44,704 nucleotides of DNA from assembly GCF_937920985.1 (NCBI RefSeq), contig NZ_CALDXR010000036.1, positions 1-44,704 of the forward strand, given 5' to 3'. Source of the DNA: an uncultured Phascolarctobacterium sp. (lineage in GTDB: Bacteria > Bacillota > Negativicutes > Acidaminococcales > Acidaminococcaceae). Of this stretch, positions 25,410 through 33,164 are shown one piece after another; the stretch's first letter is position 1, and each line of letters begins with the position of its first letter. The position numbers were made by a program, and so were the translations under genes. The notes beneath the pieces were generated by a model that was not told the origin of the DNA, made no database searches, and saw only the letters and a program-made list of their open reading frames with translations.

Positions 25410-25499
25410 ATGGATATACTCGAAGTTATTGCTTTAATAAGCTTATGCATAGCCTGCATTAAACTAGGTATGGAAATCAATAAAAACACAAAAAAATAG
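25410..25499 (+). CDS. Holin-like type I toxin peptide, left copy
   Basis: A 29-residue peptide: start MDILEVIALISL, a hydrophobic stretch with two Cys (CIAC), then a polar Lys/Asn-rich tail (KNTKK). GAGGGAGG lies 8 nt before the ATG. The size, the single membrane segment, the GGTTGCCCTC leader and the antisense unit at the 3' end match the putative holin-like toxin families of Firmicutes (established family pattern, recalled). Such peptides insert in the membrane and depolarise it when translated in excess. The right copy at 32929-33018 differs at three residues. Confidence 0.8.
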   Translation: MDILEVIALISLCIACIKLGMEINKNTKK

Positions 25500-25580
25500 C
25501 CGCCCAGCTCGACCAAAAGCAGCGACTATTTTTTAGTTAAATTCTTTTGAGGGCAACCGTCTATCGGCGGCACCTTTTCT
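25485..25580 (-). ncRNA. Candidate antisense antitoxin RNA, left copy
   Basis: The minus-strand promoter TTGTCA (25615-25610), 17-nt spacer, TATTAT (25592-25587) would start an RNA near 25580. It runs across the 3' end of the toxin mRNA and ends at the AAATAG-CCGC/GCG-CTATTT terminator overlapping the toxin stop codon. Its 5' part contains CGGTTGCCCTC, complementary to the toxin mRNA 3' region. Confidence 0.7.
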
Positions 25581-25586
25581 ATATTT

Positions 25587-25615
25587 ATAATAACACAGAT
25601 AAGCGCTTTTGACAA
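25587..25615 (-). promoter_or_regulatory. Antitoxin RNA promoter, left copy
   Basis: TTGTCA, 17 nt, TATTAT on the minus strand. The same elements are conserved base for base in the right copy. Confidence 0.8.
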
Positions 25616-25642
25616 GCAAACACAGCTTATTTCACAAATTTT

Positions 25643-25666
25643 GCACGGCTTTCGCCGTGCTTTTTT
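25643..25666 (+). terminator. Toxin mRNA terminator, left copy
   Basis: GCACGGC-TTTC-GCCGTGC (25643-25660) followed by six T on the plus strand. Confidence 0.9.
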
Positions 25667-25880
25667 ATTTTTCGGTCAACGCCTTGTGCAGCTTCATCAG
25701 CTCTGCTACGCAGGCTGCTTCGCTGTTAAGCCTGCCCCAGAAGCCATAAGCTTCCATGACTGCCTTGTCGTTGGCGCGGTGCGCCTTGCGCAGCTCCACC
25801 GGCATGGTCAGCTCATCGTACAAATCAGCCAAACTGCTTTCGGGGTACAGTGCCCGCTGATATGTGGCAAGGGGTTGTAC
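25665..25880 (-). pseudogene. C-terminal fragment of a class I SAM-dependent DNA methyltransferase (MmeI/YeeA-like)
   Basis: An open frame on the minus strand without a start reads ALYPESSLADLYDELTMP, then VELRKAHRANDKAVMEAYGF, and ends AELMKLHKALTEK before a TAA at 25667-25665. This is the very C-terminus of large adenine methyltransferases, which typically reads LADLYDPLTMPPELRKAH. Only about 65-70 residues survive. Its 5' end runs into a GTACG-type sequence (GGCAAGGGGTTGTACG), suggesting the repeat marks the break. It lies between the toxin-antitoxin repeat and the siderophore genes. Confidence 0.75.
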
Positions 25881-25891
25881 GTTTTTGTCTT

Positions 25892-26914
25892 TTAAAACAG
25901 CTCCGGATACATACCATGAGCAAATTTTTTAATGCCTTCACCTGTTTTGATAGCACTGTTATACGTATAATTCAAGGATATACCATATACCCTGCCTTCA
26001 CGGACAACCTTAAGTGATTGCAGGCCAGCATGCTGACGGAAAAAATCCGCTGCCTCCTCAGGATTACCGCCACTCTTCACAACAAAAAGCACGTCAGGAT
26101 TCTCTTCGATAATAGTTTCCAAGCCTATCGTTCCTGAAGAAAAGCTGGGGACATCAGCGCCTAATTTAACGCAAATATCGCCTGCCAGCTTGGTCGAATC
26201 ATAGGCAACTATGTTCTTTCCCAGCATTTCGATAATCATTACCTTCGGCTTTGGCAAAGACTGCGTTTTTTCTCTGACTACAGCAATATCCTGCTGCATA
26301 TCGGCAACAATTTTCTTTGCTTCGTTTTCCTTGTCAAAAATTGTGCCCAAGCCCAAAATAAAATCGCATTCCTGCTCCAAGGTCTCCTTTTTATTATGCG
26401 AGGTAGGAGAATTGGCATTGGTGGAGACATAGGTATGAATACCACGCTTATTCCAAAAATCCGTGCTTTTGAGCGCCTTATCTGCATAAAGCACCTGGCC
26501 GGAAATAATCAAATCAGGCTGCATGGATAAAACGTTCTCCATATTCAGGACAACGTTGCGCTGAAACTTGATTTTGTTATATCCTGCAGCATACTGTGGT
26601 TCAGGTGTATAAAAGGGGTTGCCATAACGCACCGGACAGATAACATTCTGCTCCACGCCTAAGGCTACCAAGGTTTCATTAATCTGCTCACCGACAGCGA
26701 TGACTCTTTGCGGCACCTTGTCATAATAAGAAACATTTTCCCCCAAGGCATTATAATTCTGCACTCTGACATTTTTTACAGCTCTTACGCCATAGGCAGA
26801 TTGAGCGTGCCCAACGGGACGGTTAGCGTTAAACGCCTGCGTCTGCGTAAAAGATATGAATGCACAAATACCAAGTACTATAGCAAGAGAAACCAAGGTA
26901 AAGCGTTTATTCAT
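25892..26914 (-). CDS. Periplasmic iron-siderophore/cobalamin-type binding protein (FecB/BtuF family)
   Basis: Class III binding protein that delivers a chelate to an inner-membrane ABC importer. From the ATG at 26914 (GAGGAAG 9 nt upstream) it has 340 residues with an N-terminal membrane/signal segment (about 5-28) and no clear lipobox Cys, so it is probably free in the periplasm. Family landmarks are RVIAVGEQINETLVALGVEQ, QPDLIISGQ, an insert-rich middle, VMIIEMLG and ENPDVLFVV. The start overlaps the end of the CGGC-domain gene by 8 bp, so the two are coupled. The substrate is not determinable here; the TonB receptor in the locus suggests a siderophore. Confidence 0.88.
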   Translation of the reverse strand: MNKRFTLVSLAIVLGICAFISFTQTQAFNANRPVGHAQSAYGVRAVKNVRVQNYNALGENVSYYDKVPQRVIAVGEQINETLVALGVEQNVICPVRYGNPFYTPEPQYAAGYNKIKFQRNVVLNMENVLSMQPDLIISGQVLYADKALKSTDFWNKRGIHTYVSTNANSPTSHNKKETLEQECDFILGLGTIFDKENEAKKIVADMQQDIAVVREKTQSLPKPKVMIIEMLGKNIVAYDSTKLAGDICVKLGADVPSFSSGTIGLETIIEENPDVLFVVKSGGNPEEAADFFRQHAGLQSLKVVREGRVYGISLNYTYNSAIKTGEGIKKFAHGMYPELF

Positions 26915-27293
26915 AAGTAAACTTCCTCGGATGCCTGGTAGCACCGGAATGCGTTCCCCAGACAATTTCTATTCCCTGGTTATGGAAAATATCCACCAAT
27001 CTCAAGGCTTCAGGGCAATACTCATTGTCATCGGTACGCGTCTTGCAGCAAATACCAACATGCACAACATCCGGCTTAATGCTAAGAATTCTTTCAATCT
27101 TTTCCTCTAAGCCGCTGCTATCGCCCAAGGTGATTTTGCGACAGCCATTGCAGGTCATAAACGCCACCAGTTGGATTTCCTCATCGCCATAACGAGCGAA
27201 CTGCGCGCTACGTTCATTAAATGCCTGGAAGCAGGCCGCTCCGGTACAATTTTCTTCTGAGCGCAGGCAATGTAATATAACAATCTTTTTCAA
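26907..27293 (-). CDS. CGGC-domain protein (putative metal-binding)
   Basis: The protein has 128 residues and no signal. It has the conserved start VILHCLRSEENCTGAACFQAFNE (Cys9, 16 and 21 approximately), then FARYGDEEIQLVAFMTCNGC, where the name motif is CNGC rather than CGGC, then VHVGICCKTR. At least eight cysteines are in positions typical of the family, which is predicted to bind metal; its biochemistry is unknown to me. It lies between the ATPase and the binding protein of the uptake operon, with 1 bp to the former and an 8-bp overlap with the latter. A role in iron handling after uptake, such as reductive release, is inferred. Confidence 0.8.
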   Translation of the reverse strand: MKKIVILHCLRSEENCTGAACFQAFNERSAQFARYGDEEIQLVAFMTCNGCRKITLGDSSGLEEKIERILSIKPDVVHVGICCKTRTDDNEYCPEALRLVDIFHNQGIEIVWGTHSGATRHPRKFTYE

Positions 27294-27294
27294 T

Positions 27295-28071
27295 TCAGTC
27301 CCTCCAGTGCTTTGGCAGATAGATAATGTTCATGCGTCCTGATTCTGCATCATAAGCTACTTTACTATGTACATTATACATATCATAAATGAACTCTTCT
27401 GTCAATAATTCCTGCGGTGTTCCTACACCTACTACCAGACCATTTCTGATAGCTATCAGTCTGTCGCAGTACATAGCAGCGATATTCAAATCATGAATGG
27501 CTGCCGCTACGGTAGCATTTAAGCTTTTTACGATATCCATTATTTCCAGCTGATATTTAATGTCCAGATGATTCGTCGGCTCATCCAAAACCAGGCATTC
27601 CGTCTGCTGGGCCAAAGCTCTGGCCAAAATAACACGCTGCTGCTCACCACCGCTCAGCGTAGAGAACATGCGCTTTTCAAAGCTTGCCATCCCCACTCTT
27701 GCCAAAGCGCTTCTGGCAATTTTAAAATCCTCCAGATTATCACGCTCCAGCATTTTTTTATGCGGTGAACGCCCCATAAGCACAACATCCAGAACCGAAA
27801 AATCAAAGCTATAAAAATTATGCTGGGCAACAACCGCCAGCTTTAAGGCCGATTCGCGATAAGAAAGATCGTCCAAATGCTGCCCGTCAAAATAAATATC
27901 ACCGCCGGTAGGCTTCTGCACACGATAAACGCACTTCAAAAAAGTACTTTTGCCACTGCCGTTCGGCCCTATAATACCAAGAAATTCTTTGTTATGTAAG
28001 GAAAAATCAATTCCCTTCAGAATCTCCTTGTTACCCACAAACATTTTGACTGCTTCAGCTAATATTTCCAC
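27295..28071 (-). CDS. ABC transporter ATPase of the FecE/BtuD/FhuC family
   Basis: The protein has 258 residues and would power the importer formed by the 28074 permease. It has Walker A GPNGSGKST (about 36-44), the Q-loop AVVAQH (about 82-87), the signature LSGGEQQRV (about 139-147), Walker B CLVLDEPT (about 158-165) and the switch His AAIHDLN (about 192-198). The ATG at 28071 directly follows the permease stop (2 bp). The operon order permease-ATPase-CGGC-binding protein is read leftward. Confidence 0.95.
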   Translation of the reverse strand: MEILAEAVKMFVGNKEILKGIDFSLHNKEFLGIIGPNGSGKSTFLKCVYRVQKPTGGDIYFDGQHLDDLSYRESALKLAVVAQHNFYSFDFSVLDVVLMGRSPHKKMLERDNLEDFKIARSALARVGMASFEKRMFSTLSGGEQQRVILARALAQQTECLVLDEPTNHLDIKYQLEIMDIVKSLNATVAAAIHDLNIAAMYCDRLIAIRNGLVVGVGTPQELLTEEFIYDMYNVHSKVAYDAESGRMNIIYLPKHWRD

Positions 28072-28073
28072 AA

Positions 28074-29129
28074 TCAGTTACCTCCAAAGCCATAGGTGCG
28101 CTTTACCATCAGATAAACAAAGCAGGGAGCGCCAATCATCGCTACAAGAATACCAATCGGCAGCTCTGCTCCGGGAATCAGGATACGGCAAAGCGTGTCA
28201 GCTACAACTAGAAAAATTGCGCCGGCTAAAGCAGTCACCGGGATAAGCTTTTTATGATCTGTTCCCACCAGCATTCTGATAACATGCGGAACTATCAAAC
28301 CAACAAAACCGACAGTGCCCGCAGCATAGACAACGAAGCCGACAATAATCGAACTGATTAAAAGATAAAACTGCCTGTAGATGTGTAAATCAGTACCCAA
28401 GGTCAGCGCCGATTCATCACCAAGAAGCATCAGGTTCAAAATGCGGCTCTGGCTCCAGAAGAACAGTACAGCAGCAACTACTATCGGCACAATAACTATC
28501 AGGTTATCCCACTTAGCTCCGGAAAAGCTGCCCATCATCCAATAGGCGATGGTCTGCATGCCCTCCTTGTTATTGGCAAAGTAAACAATGAAGCTTGAAA
28601 AAGCGCTGCACACAGCACTGAGCGCCATACCTGCCAGCAAAAGCTTTACCGAATTACTGCGTCCGCCCAGATTAGAAATAAACAATACCAGCAGTGAAAT
28701 AGCAAACGCCCCGGCAAAAGCTGCCAGTCCAATAAAGTTTTCACCTAAGAATGCGCCTACACCCAAAAGGATAGCTGCCGTTGCGCCCAAGGAAGCACCG
28801 GAGGAAATACCTAAAATATAAGGGTCCGCCAAAGGGTTTTTAACAATGGCCTGCATAATGACACCGCTGCTTGCCAATCCTGCGCCTACTGCCGCAGCCA
28901 AAACAATTCGCGGCAGGCGCAGCTGCCAGACAATATCATGCACAGAGCCTTTAAGCGCACCATCAAGCGAAGTGCCGCTCTGCAGCTGGCTGATGACCGC
29001 CACATAAATCTGCTCCATGGGTATTTTCACCGTACCGACAGCAAGTGCCAAAAACATAACCGCTACTAAGACCAGCAGCAAAAAAACACTTACGTATATG
29101 CCTTCTATTTGTTTGAAAAAGTTAAGCAT
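28074..29129 (-). CDS. ABC transporter permease of the FecCD/BtuC family
   Basis: A single-gene homodimeric permease of iron-chelate or vitamin B12 importers. From the ATG at 29129 (AAGGAA upstream) it has 351 residues and about ten hydrophobic segments. Family landmarks are LRLPRIVLAAAVGAGLASSGVIMQAIVKNPLADPYILG in shorter pieces, GASLGATAAI, and the coupling GLIVPHVIRMLVGTDHKKLIP segment. The N-terminal extension in frame to 29174 lacks a ribosome site. It is the first gene of the ABC run, 119 bp after the receptor gene. Confidence 0.95.
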   Translation of the reverse strand: MLNFFKQIEGIYVSVFLLLVLVAVMFLALAVGTVKIPMEQIYVAVISQLQSGTSLDGALKGSVHDIVWQLRLPRIVLAAAVGAGLASSGVIMQAIVKNPLADPYILGISSGASLGATAAILLGVGAFLGENFIGLAAFAGAFAISLLVLFISNLGGRSNSVKLLLAGMALSAVCSAFSSFIVYFANNKEGMQTIAYWMMGSFSGAKWDNLIVIVPIVVAAVLFFWSQSRILNLMLLGDESALTLGTDLHIYRQFYLLISSIIVGFVVYAAGTVGFVGLIVPHVIRMLVGTDHKKLIPVTALAGAIFLVVADTLCRILIPGAELPIGILVAMIGAPCFVYLMVKRTYGFGGN

Positions 29130-29247
29130 CTTAAAATTCCTTAATCTTATGAAGAGATACCAAAGTACGCTCATTAAAATTAATGAGCGTACCTGGTAAT
29201 TTTTTTTGATGATGTATGAGATGTTTGAGTATATGAGCTGAATTTAA

Positions 29248-31440
29248 TTAGATATCAAATTCAGCGGAGAGCATAAAGGTTCTCGGACCACCGGAGTGCA
29301 GCGTATTATCGCTAGGTGCCCAATACTTTTTATTAGTAACATTATAGCACATTGCTCTTAAGGTTACAGGAGTGCTGTTAAGAGAAGTTTTATAATTTAC
29401 ACCTGCATCCAGCGTGAAGTAGCTGGGAACGCCATATTTTTCATCAAGGACATAGGACGAACCAACATAGTTACCACGCATTAATACGGAGAAATCATCG
29501 GAAGCCTTATATTCTACGCCTAAATTTGCGCTCCATTCAGGTACGCCGTTCGGACGCTTGCCATTGGTCGCTGCACTGGTAGTTTTTTGTTTAGCATTAA
29601 GATGCATGAAACCGCCAATAAGGTTCCATTTTTCTGCTAAAGTACCGGTTGCGGTATATTCAAAACCTTTGTGTCTACGTTCACCATCAGCAAGCTTATA
29701 TTTAAGAGCGCCTTTGAAAACATCAACATAATTTGCTTTTTTTATATCAAAGTAGCTTACCTTATGGAAGAAATCGCCGGTTTTAAACTTCACGCCAATT
29801 TCGTTTTGCTTAGTTTTATTAGGATCTAAAGTAGCACCTTGATTTTCATAGTCTTTACCATTAGGAACCATGTAGCCTTCAACAAACTCTTCGGTATGGC
29901 TTGCATAAACAGCTACACGCGGATCAAAGGTGTAGTTGATGCCATAGCTTGGGGATACGTCATAATAATCGCCGGTTTTTGTATTATGAGAGCCGTCTGG
30001 TTTGTAGGCATCCTTAGCAATAGACTTACCGTTCAAGCCAACCAGGATATTCAATTTATCATTACCGGTGGTAATAGAATCCATCACAGACCAACCGCTG
30101 ATACGTGCATGTGTTCCATAGTAAGCATCGGATTGGGGAAATCTCGGCGGAGTAAAGCTGCCGGTATTAGGATGATAAATATTACCGTACCAATATTGTT
30201 CATACGGATTTGCCGGTTTACCTGGACGTGGCTTTACTGTATCTTTATATTCCTTAGAACCACCATAATAGTGCCACATTCTGTCTACAGCTGCTACCCA
30301 TTCATGCTTCAAATCACCGGTTTTAAAATCACCTTTCAAGCCGATTTGAGCATAATCGCGTTTCTCAAGCAGAGAGTAGTTGTTAGAAGTCGCTTCAAAT
30401 TTACCGGTTTCATCTAATAATGTTTTGTCAAAGCCGACGTAATAATACCAATCCTGTTTAAAATGACCAGCGTTCAGGAAAGCCTTTAAATGGTCATTGA
30501 TTTTCTGCTCATGGTTCAAGGTCATAACGAGGTTAGTGTTTTTATCACGACGCCAGGTTGGATTTGTATTGATTTTTCCGTCAGGAGCGCTCGGTAAAGC
30601 ATTGCCAACAAACGCACTGCTAACAGTTAAACCATACGGTCTGCCTTCACTGTCAGTATCGGTATAGCCAAACATAAAGTTAGTCTTGCTGTTTTCTGTT
30701 TCCTGATCCAGGTTGATATAAATATTTTTCTGCTTCAGGTTCCAGTTTTCAATGGAACGCTCGCCATTAGTATTGCTGGCATTAATACGCACGCCATAGC
30801 GTTTATCCTCGCCTAAGCGCGTGCCAAAATCTACATATTCCTCATGCGCACCTTTAGAATGATATTTAATGCCAACCTTACGTGTATCTTCATCCATTAA
30901 AGCCTTTTTGCTGTTAATGCTGATGGTACCACCGGAACGTTCATACATACCGGAACCATTGATACCAGTTGCCGGTCCTTCAATAACATCAACAGATTCA
31001 ATGTAATTGCTGGATTGACGTGTCATAGCCTGCATACCGGGAATACCATTGATAACAAAGCCGCGTCCAGTATCAGCAAAGCCTCTGATGGTAACACAGT
31101 CTACTGCTGCATCATGGCTTTTAATAACAGAAGGAACAAGGCTCAGCGTTTTGCTTAAGCCCTCGGTAGAGGACAAGAAGGTTCCTACAGCCTTTTCAGA
31201 AATGGTAGTTGTGCTGATAGGGCTCTTCATTGCATCCTGCTCACCTAAAATACCAACATTAGATGTTGCACGGACAAATTCACCGGCAATGTAACGTTGA
31301 CCGTGTACAACAATCTCGGCAAGATTGAATGACATTAAATCATCATCGTTTTTTTCTGCAGCAAAGGCATTACCGACAAAGCCTACGCTTGTCAATGCCA
31401 TACAGATTGCAGCAGCTAAAGCTACCTGTCTTTTCTTCAT
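29248..31440 (-). CDS. TonB-dependent outer-membrane receptor, siderophore type
   Basis: The protein has 730 residues: signal peptide (1-27, ending AFA), a TonB-box-like AEIVVHG (about 41-47), a plug domain and a C-terminal 22-strand barrel. The plug shows SPISTTTISEKAV, TIRGFADTGRGFVINGIPGM, SVDVIEGPATGINGSG and GGTISINSKKA, as in siderophore receptors. It ends FMLSAEFDI, so the last residue is Ile rather than the usual Phe. Receptors of this kind need TonB-ExbBD, which are not in the window, and an outer membrane, which supports a Negativicute host. The ATG at 31440 has AGGAG 11 nt upstream. Confidence 0.95.
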   Translation of the reverse strand: MKKRQVALAAAICMALTSVGFVGNAFAAEKNDDDLMSFNLAEIVVHGQRYIAGEFVRATSNVGILGEQDAMKSPISTTTISEKAVGTFLSSTEGLSKTLSLVPSVIKSHDAAVDCVTIRGFADTGRGFVINGIPGMQAMTRQSSNYIESVDVIEGPATGINGSGMYERSGGTISINSKKALMDEDTRKVGIKYHSKGAHEEYVDFGTRLGEDKRYGVRINASNTNGERSIENWNLKQKNIYINLDQETENSKTNFMFGYTDTDSEGRPYGLTVSSAFVGNALPSAPDGKINTNPTWRRDKNTNLVMTLNHEQKINDHLKAFLNAGHFKQDWYYYVGFDKTLLDETGKFEATSNNYSLLEKRDYAQIGLKGDFKTGDLKHEWVAAVDRMWHYYGGSKEYKDTVKPRPGKPANPYEQYWYGNIYHPNTGSFTPPRFPQSDAYYGTHARISGWSVMDSITTGNDKLNILVGLNGKSIAKDAYKPDGSHNTKTGDYYDVSPSYGINYTFDPRVAVYASHTEEFVEGYMVPNGKDYENQGATLDPNKTKQNEIGVKFKTGDFFHKVSYFDIKKANYVDVFKGALKYKLADGERRHKGFEYTATGTLAEKWNLIGGFMHLNAKQKTTSAATNGKRPNGVPEWSANLGVEYKASDDFSVLMRGNYVGSSYVLDEKYGVPSYFTLDAGVNYKTSLNSTPVTLRAMCYNVTNKKYWAPSDNTLHSGGPRTFMLSAEFDI

Positions 31441-31713
31441 AAAATATACTCACTCCTAATATAAAATGTATATTTCACATAAGGTATCCTTGTTTCCCTT
31501 ACGCAATATATCAGCTTTCATACACAACAAAAACTCATTGCTCTTGGTATTCATTGCAAACACACTATGCGTGTGATATAATTAATTTGTTAAGTAATTT
31601 TTGCATATTAGCACCAAGTACTATTACATTATATCGTGATGCTTCGTATTTAGCAAATACAGATATTCTATACGCGTATTGATGATTTTAATATACACCA
31701 CAGGAGGTAGGCT
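31441..31713. promoter_or_regulatory. Divergent control region between receptor and LysR regulator
   Basis: It contains three inverted repeats: CACAC-TATGC-GTGTG (31561-31575), GTATTT-AGC-AAATAC (31646-31660, a LysR-type T-N11-A box) and ATACGCGTAT (31670-31679). The latter two lie just before the regulator gene, where LysR proteins usually bind for autoregulation and divergent activation. I see no clear Fur box or cobalamin riboswitch. Confidence 0.65.
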
Positions 31714-32616
31714 ATGCTTTTGCGTCAAATGAAATATTTTCTGGCAGCAGTATATTGCAAAAGCTTCAATGAAGCAGCAAAGCAATGCTTTATCTCACAG
31801 CCTTCCTTCTCTCTACAGATAAAACAGCTTGAAAAAGAGCTTGGTGTAAAGCTCATCAACCGCAATAATTGTAATTTCAGTCTTACACCGGCAGGCGAAA
31901 AGTTTTACGAGCCTTGTAAACGCATAGTCGGAGACGTGCAAAATTTAATGCAAAACATGCAGCATTTTGCGGAAACCGACCAGGTACCGAGCTATATCAT
32001 CGGCTGTAAAACAGGTTATAATGTCTGTCGCCTGCTTAATGTTATCAATATGCTCAACAAGAACAGTCAAACATATCATCTGGAATTATTGTACGGCGAC
32101 CACGAACAGCTAATGACAATGCTTGCAAACAAAGAAATAGATATGTTGATCACAGAAGATCGTGAAGCTGATGATAACTTTCTTGCTGGAGAGCTTTTGG
32201 AAATCGCAGATCTATGCATTTGCGTACCGAAGCATTCTTTCCCACCTGAAATCCAAGCTCTTCATATCAGTGATTTATCAGAGCAGACATGCGTTATTAT
32301 CGCCAACAGAGATTATGTTATGCAGGAGCAGGAATATTACGCAAAATGCCTGGGCTTTCAGGGCAACTTTTTCATAGCAAGAGATATTCCCACGGCGCTT
32401 ACCAAAGTAATTGACGACAAGGTAAAATCCTTCCTGCCGGTAACGAACAATAATGACGCACCATTTTATTTCAGTAATTTTACCAGAACCTTGCCCTTAT
32501 TAGCAGATAATGAGCCCGTAGAAATTTACTATAACATTTTTTGGCAAAAGAATAATCCCAACCGCAAGATAGCTGCTATCGCTCAGCATATAGCAAGCCT
32601 CATGCAGGACCATTAA
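31714..32616 (+). CDS. LysR-family transcriptional regulator
   Basis: The protein has 300 residues. The N-terminal winged helix (1-65) shows LRQMKYFLAAVYCKSFNEAAK, SQPSFSLQIKQLEKELG and LTPAGEKFY, the LysR signature. The C-terminal co-inducer domain (about 90-295) is a typical two-lobe fold with IIGCKTGYNVC and LLYGDHEQLMTML. The ATG at 31714 has CAGGAGG 7 nt upstream. It is divergent from the TonB receptor gene, so it very probably controls the uptake locus. The inducer is unknown; control of a siderophore receptor by LysR instead of Fur or AraC is less usual. Confidence 0.92.
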   Translation: MLLRQMKYFLAAVYCKSFNEAAKQCFISQPSFSLQIKQLEKELGVKLINRNNCNFSLTPAGEKFYEPCKRIVGDVQNLMQNMQHFAETDQVPSYIIGCKTGYNVCRLLNVINMLNKNSQTYHLELLYGDHEQLMTMLANKEIDMLITEDREADDNFLAGELLEIADLCICVPKHSFPPEIQALHISDLSEQTCVIIANRDYVMQEQEYYAKCLGFQGNFFIARDIPTALTKVIDDKVKSFLPVTNNNDAPFYFSNFTRTLPLLADNEPVEIYYNIFWQKNNPNRKIAAIAQHIASLMQDH

Positions 32617-32807
32617 ACAAGCTTACAACGCACTGTCCGTAGTAAGCTTTTTTATTTAAGCTCCATACCGTACACATGCAAAAAACCGTACAGCCCCCAA
32701 TCCTTGTGTGGCAAGGGGTTGTACGGTTTGTACGCTTTTGTACGGTTTTCAGGGAGCACTGCTTGCAAAACAAAAGCGTACAACACGAAACCTTCACAGC
32801 TTGTTCG

Positions 32808-32836
32808 TTGTACGCTCTCCATTCTTGTGGTAAAAT
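32808..32836 (+). promoter_or_regulatory. Promoter of toxin mRNA, right copy
   Basis: TTGTAC (32808-32813), a 17-nt spacer and TAAAAT (32831-32836), identical in layout to the left copy. Confidence 0.75.
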
Positions 32837-32928
32837 ATTCTTATGGTGCTTCCATAACGGTAGGCGGTTGCCCTCTGACGTGATAAATTCAGTTTCACTG
32901 AAAATCCCACAAGAGGGAGGTGTTACTG

Positions 32929-33018
32929 ATGGATATACTCGATGTTATTGCTTTGCTGAGCTTATGCATTGCTTGCATTAAATTAGGTATGGAAATCAAC
33001 AAGAACGCAAAAAAATAA
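32929..33018 (+). CDS. Holin-like type I toxin peptide, right copy
   Basis: A 29-residue peptide starting MDILDVIALLSL and ending KNAKK, with the same CIAC centre and GAGGGAGG ribosome site as the left copy. The three residue differences are conservative and many codon differences are silent, so the peptide appears to be under purifying selection. Confidence 0.8.
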   Translation: MDILDVIALLSLCIACIKLGMEINKNAKK

Positions 33019-33102
33019 CCGCCCTGTCCTGAGAAAACAAGCGGTTACTTTTTGTAGCTAAAACTTTTCAATGGTTAACCGTCTATCGGCGGCACCTTTT
33101 CT
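33005..33102 (-). ncRNA. Candidate antisense antitoxin RNA, right copy
   Basis: The promoter on the minus strand is TTGTCA (33137-33132), 17 nt, TATTAT (33114-33109). The terminator AATAACCGC/GCGGTTACTT overlaps the toxin stop codon. Its stem differs on both sides from that of the left copy (ATAGCCGC against ATAACCGC), which keeps it paired. Confidence 0.7.
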
Positions 33103-33108
33103 ATACTT

Positions 33109-33137
33109 ATAATAACACAGATAAGCGCTTTTGACAA
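33109..33137 (-). promoter_or_regulatory. Antitoxin RNA promoter, right copy
   Basis: TTGTCA, 17 nt, TATTAT on the minus strand. Confidence 0.8.
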
Positions 33138-33164
33138 GCTACCCTAGCTTATTTCACAAATTCC

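Larger units (their letters stand above)
25146..25666 (+). repeat. Long direct repeat, left copy (about 520 bp) carrying a type I toxin-antitoxin module
   Basis: This segment is repeated at 32666-33187 with few differences. In order it holds a GTACG hairpin (25163-25209), a GCGTACAAC/GTTGTACGC inverted repeat, the toxin promoter, the toxin gene, an antisense RNA unit and a plus-strand terminator. The two copies are in the same orientation and bracket the iron-uptake genes. Confidence 0.9.

Noticed and set aside
25199..25462. Plus-strand frame of 87 codons over the toxin leader (and its twin at 32676-32981)
   Set aside because: It runs out of frame across the hairpin, promoter and toxin gene; the 29-codon frame has the ribosome site and fits the family.
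25641..25895. Plus-strand frame of 84 codons
   Set aside because: It is the complement of the methyltransferase fragment, which reads as a recognisable protein on the minus strand.
31441..31713. Cobalamin riboswitch or Fur box before the TonB receptor gene
   Set aside because: I found neither the B12-box sequence nor an alternating GATAAT-type palindrome.
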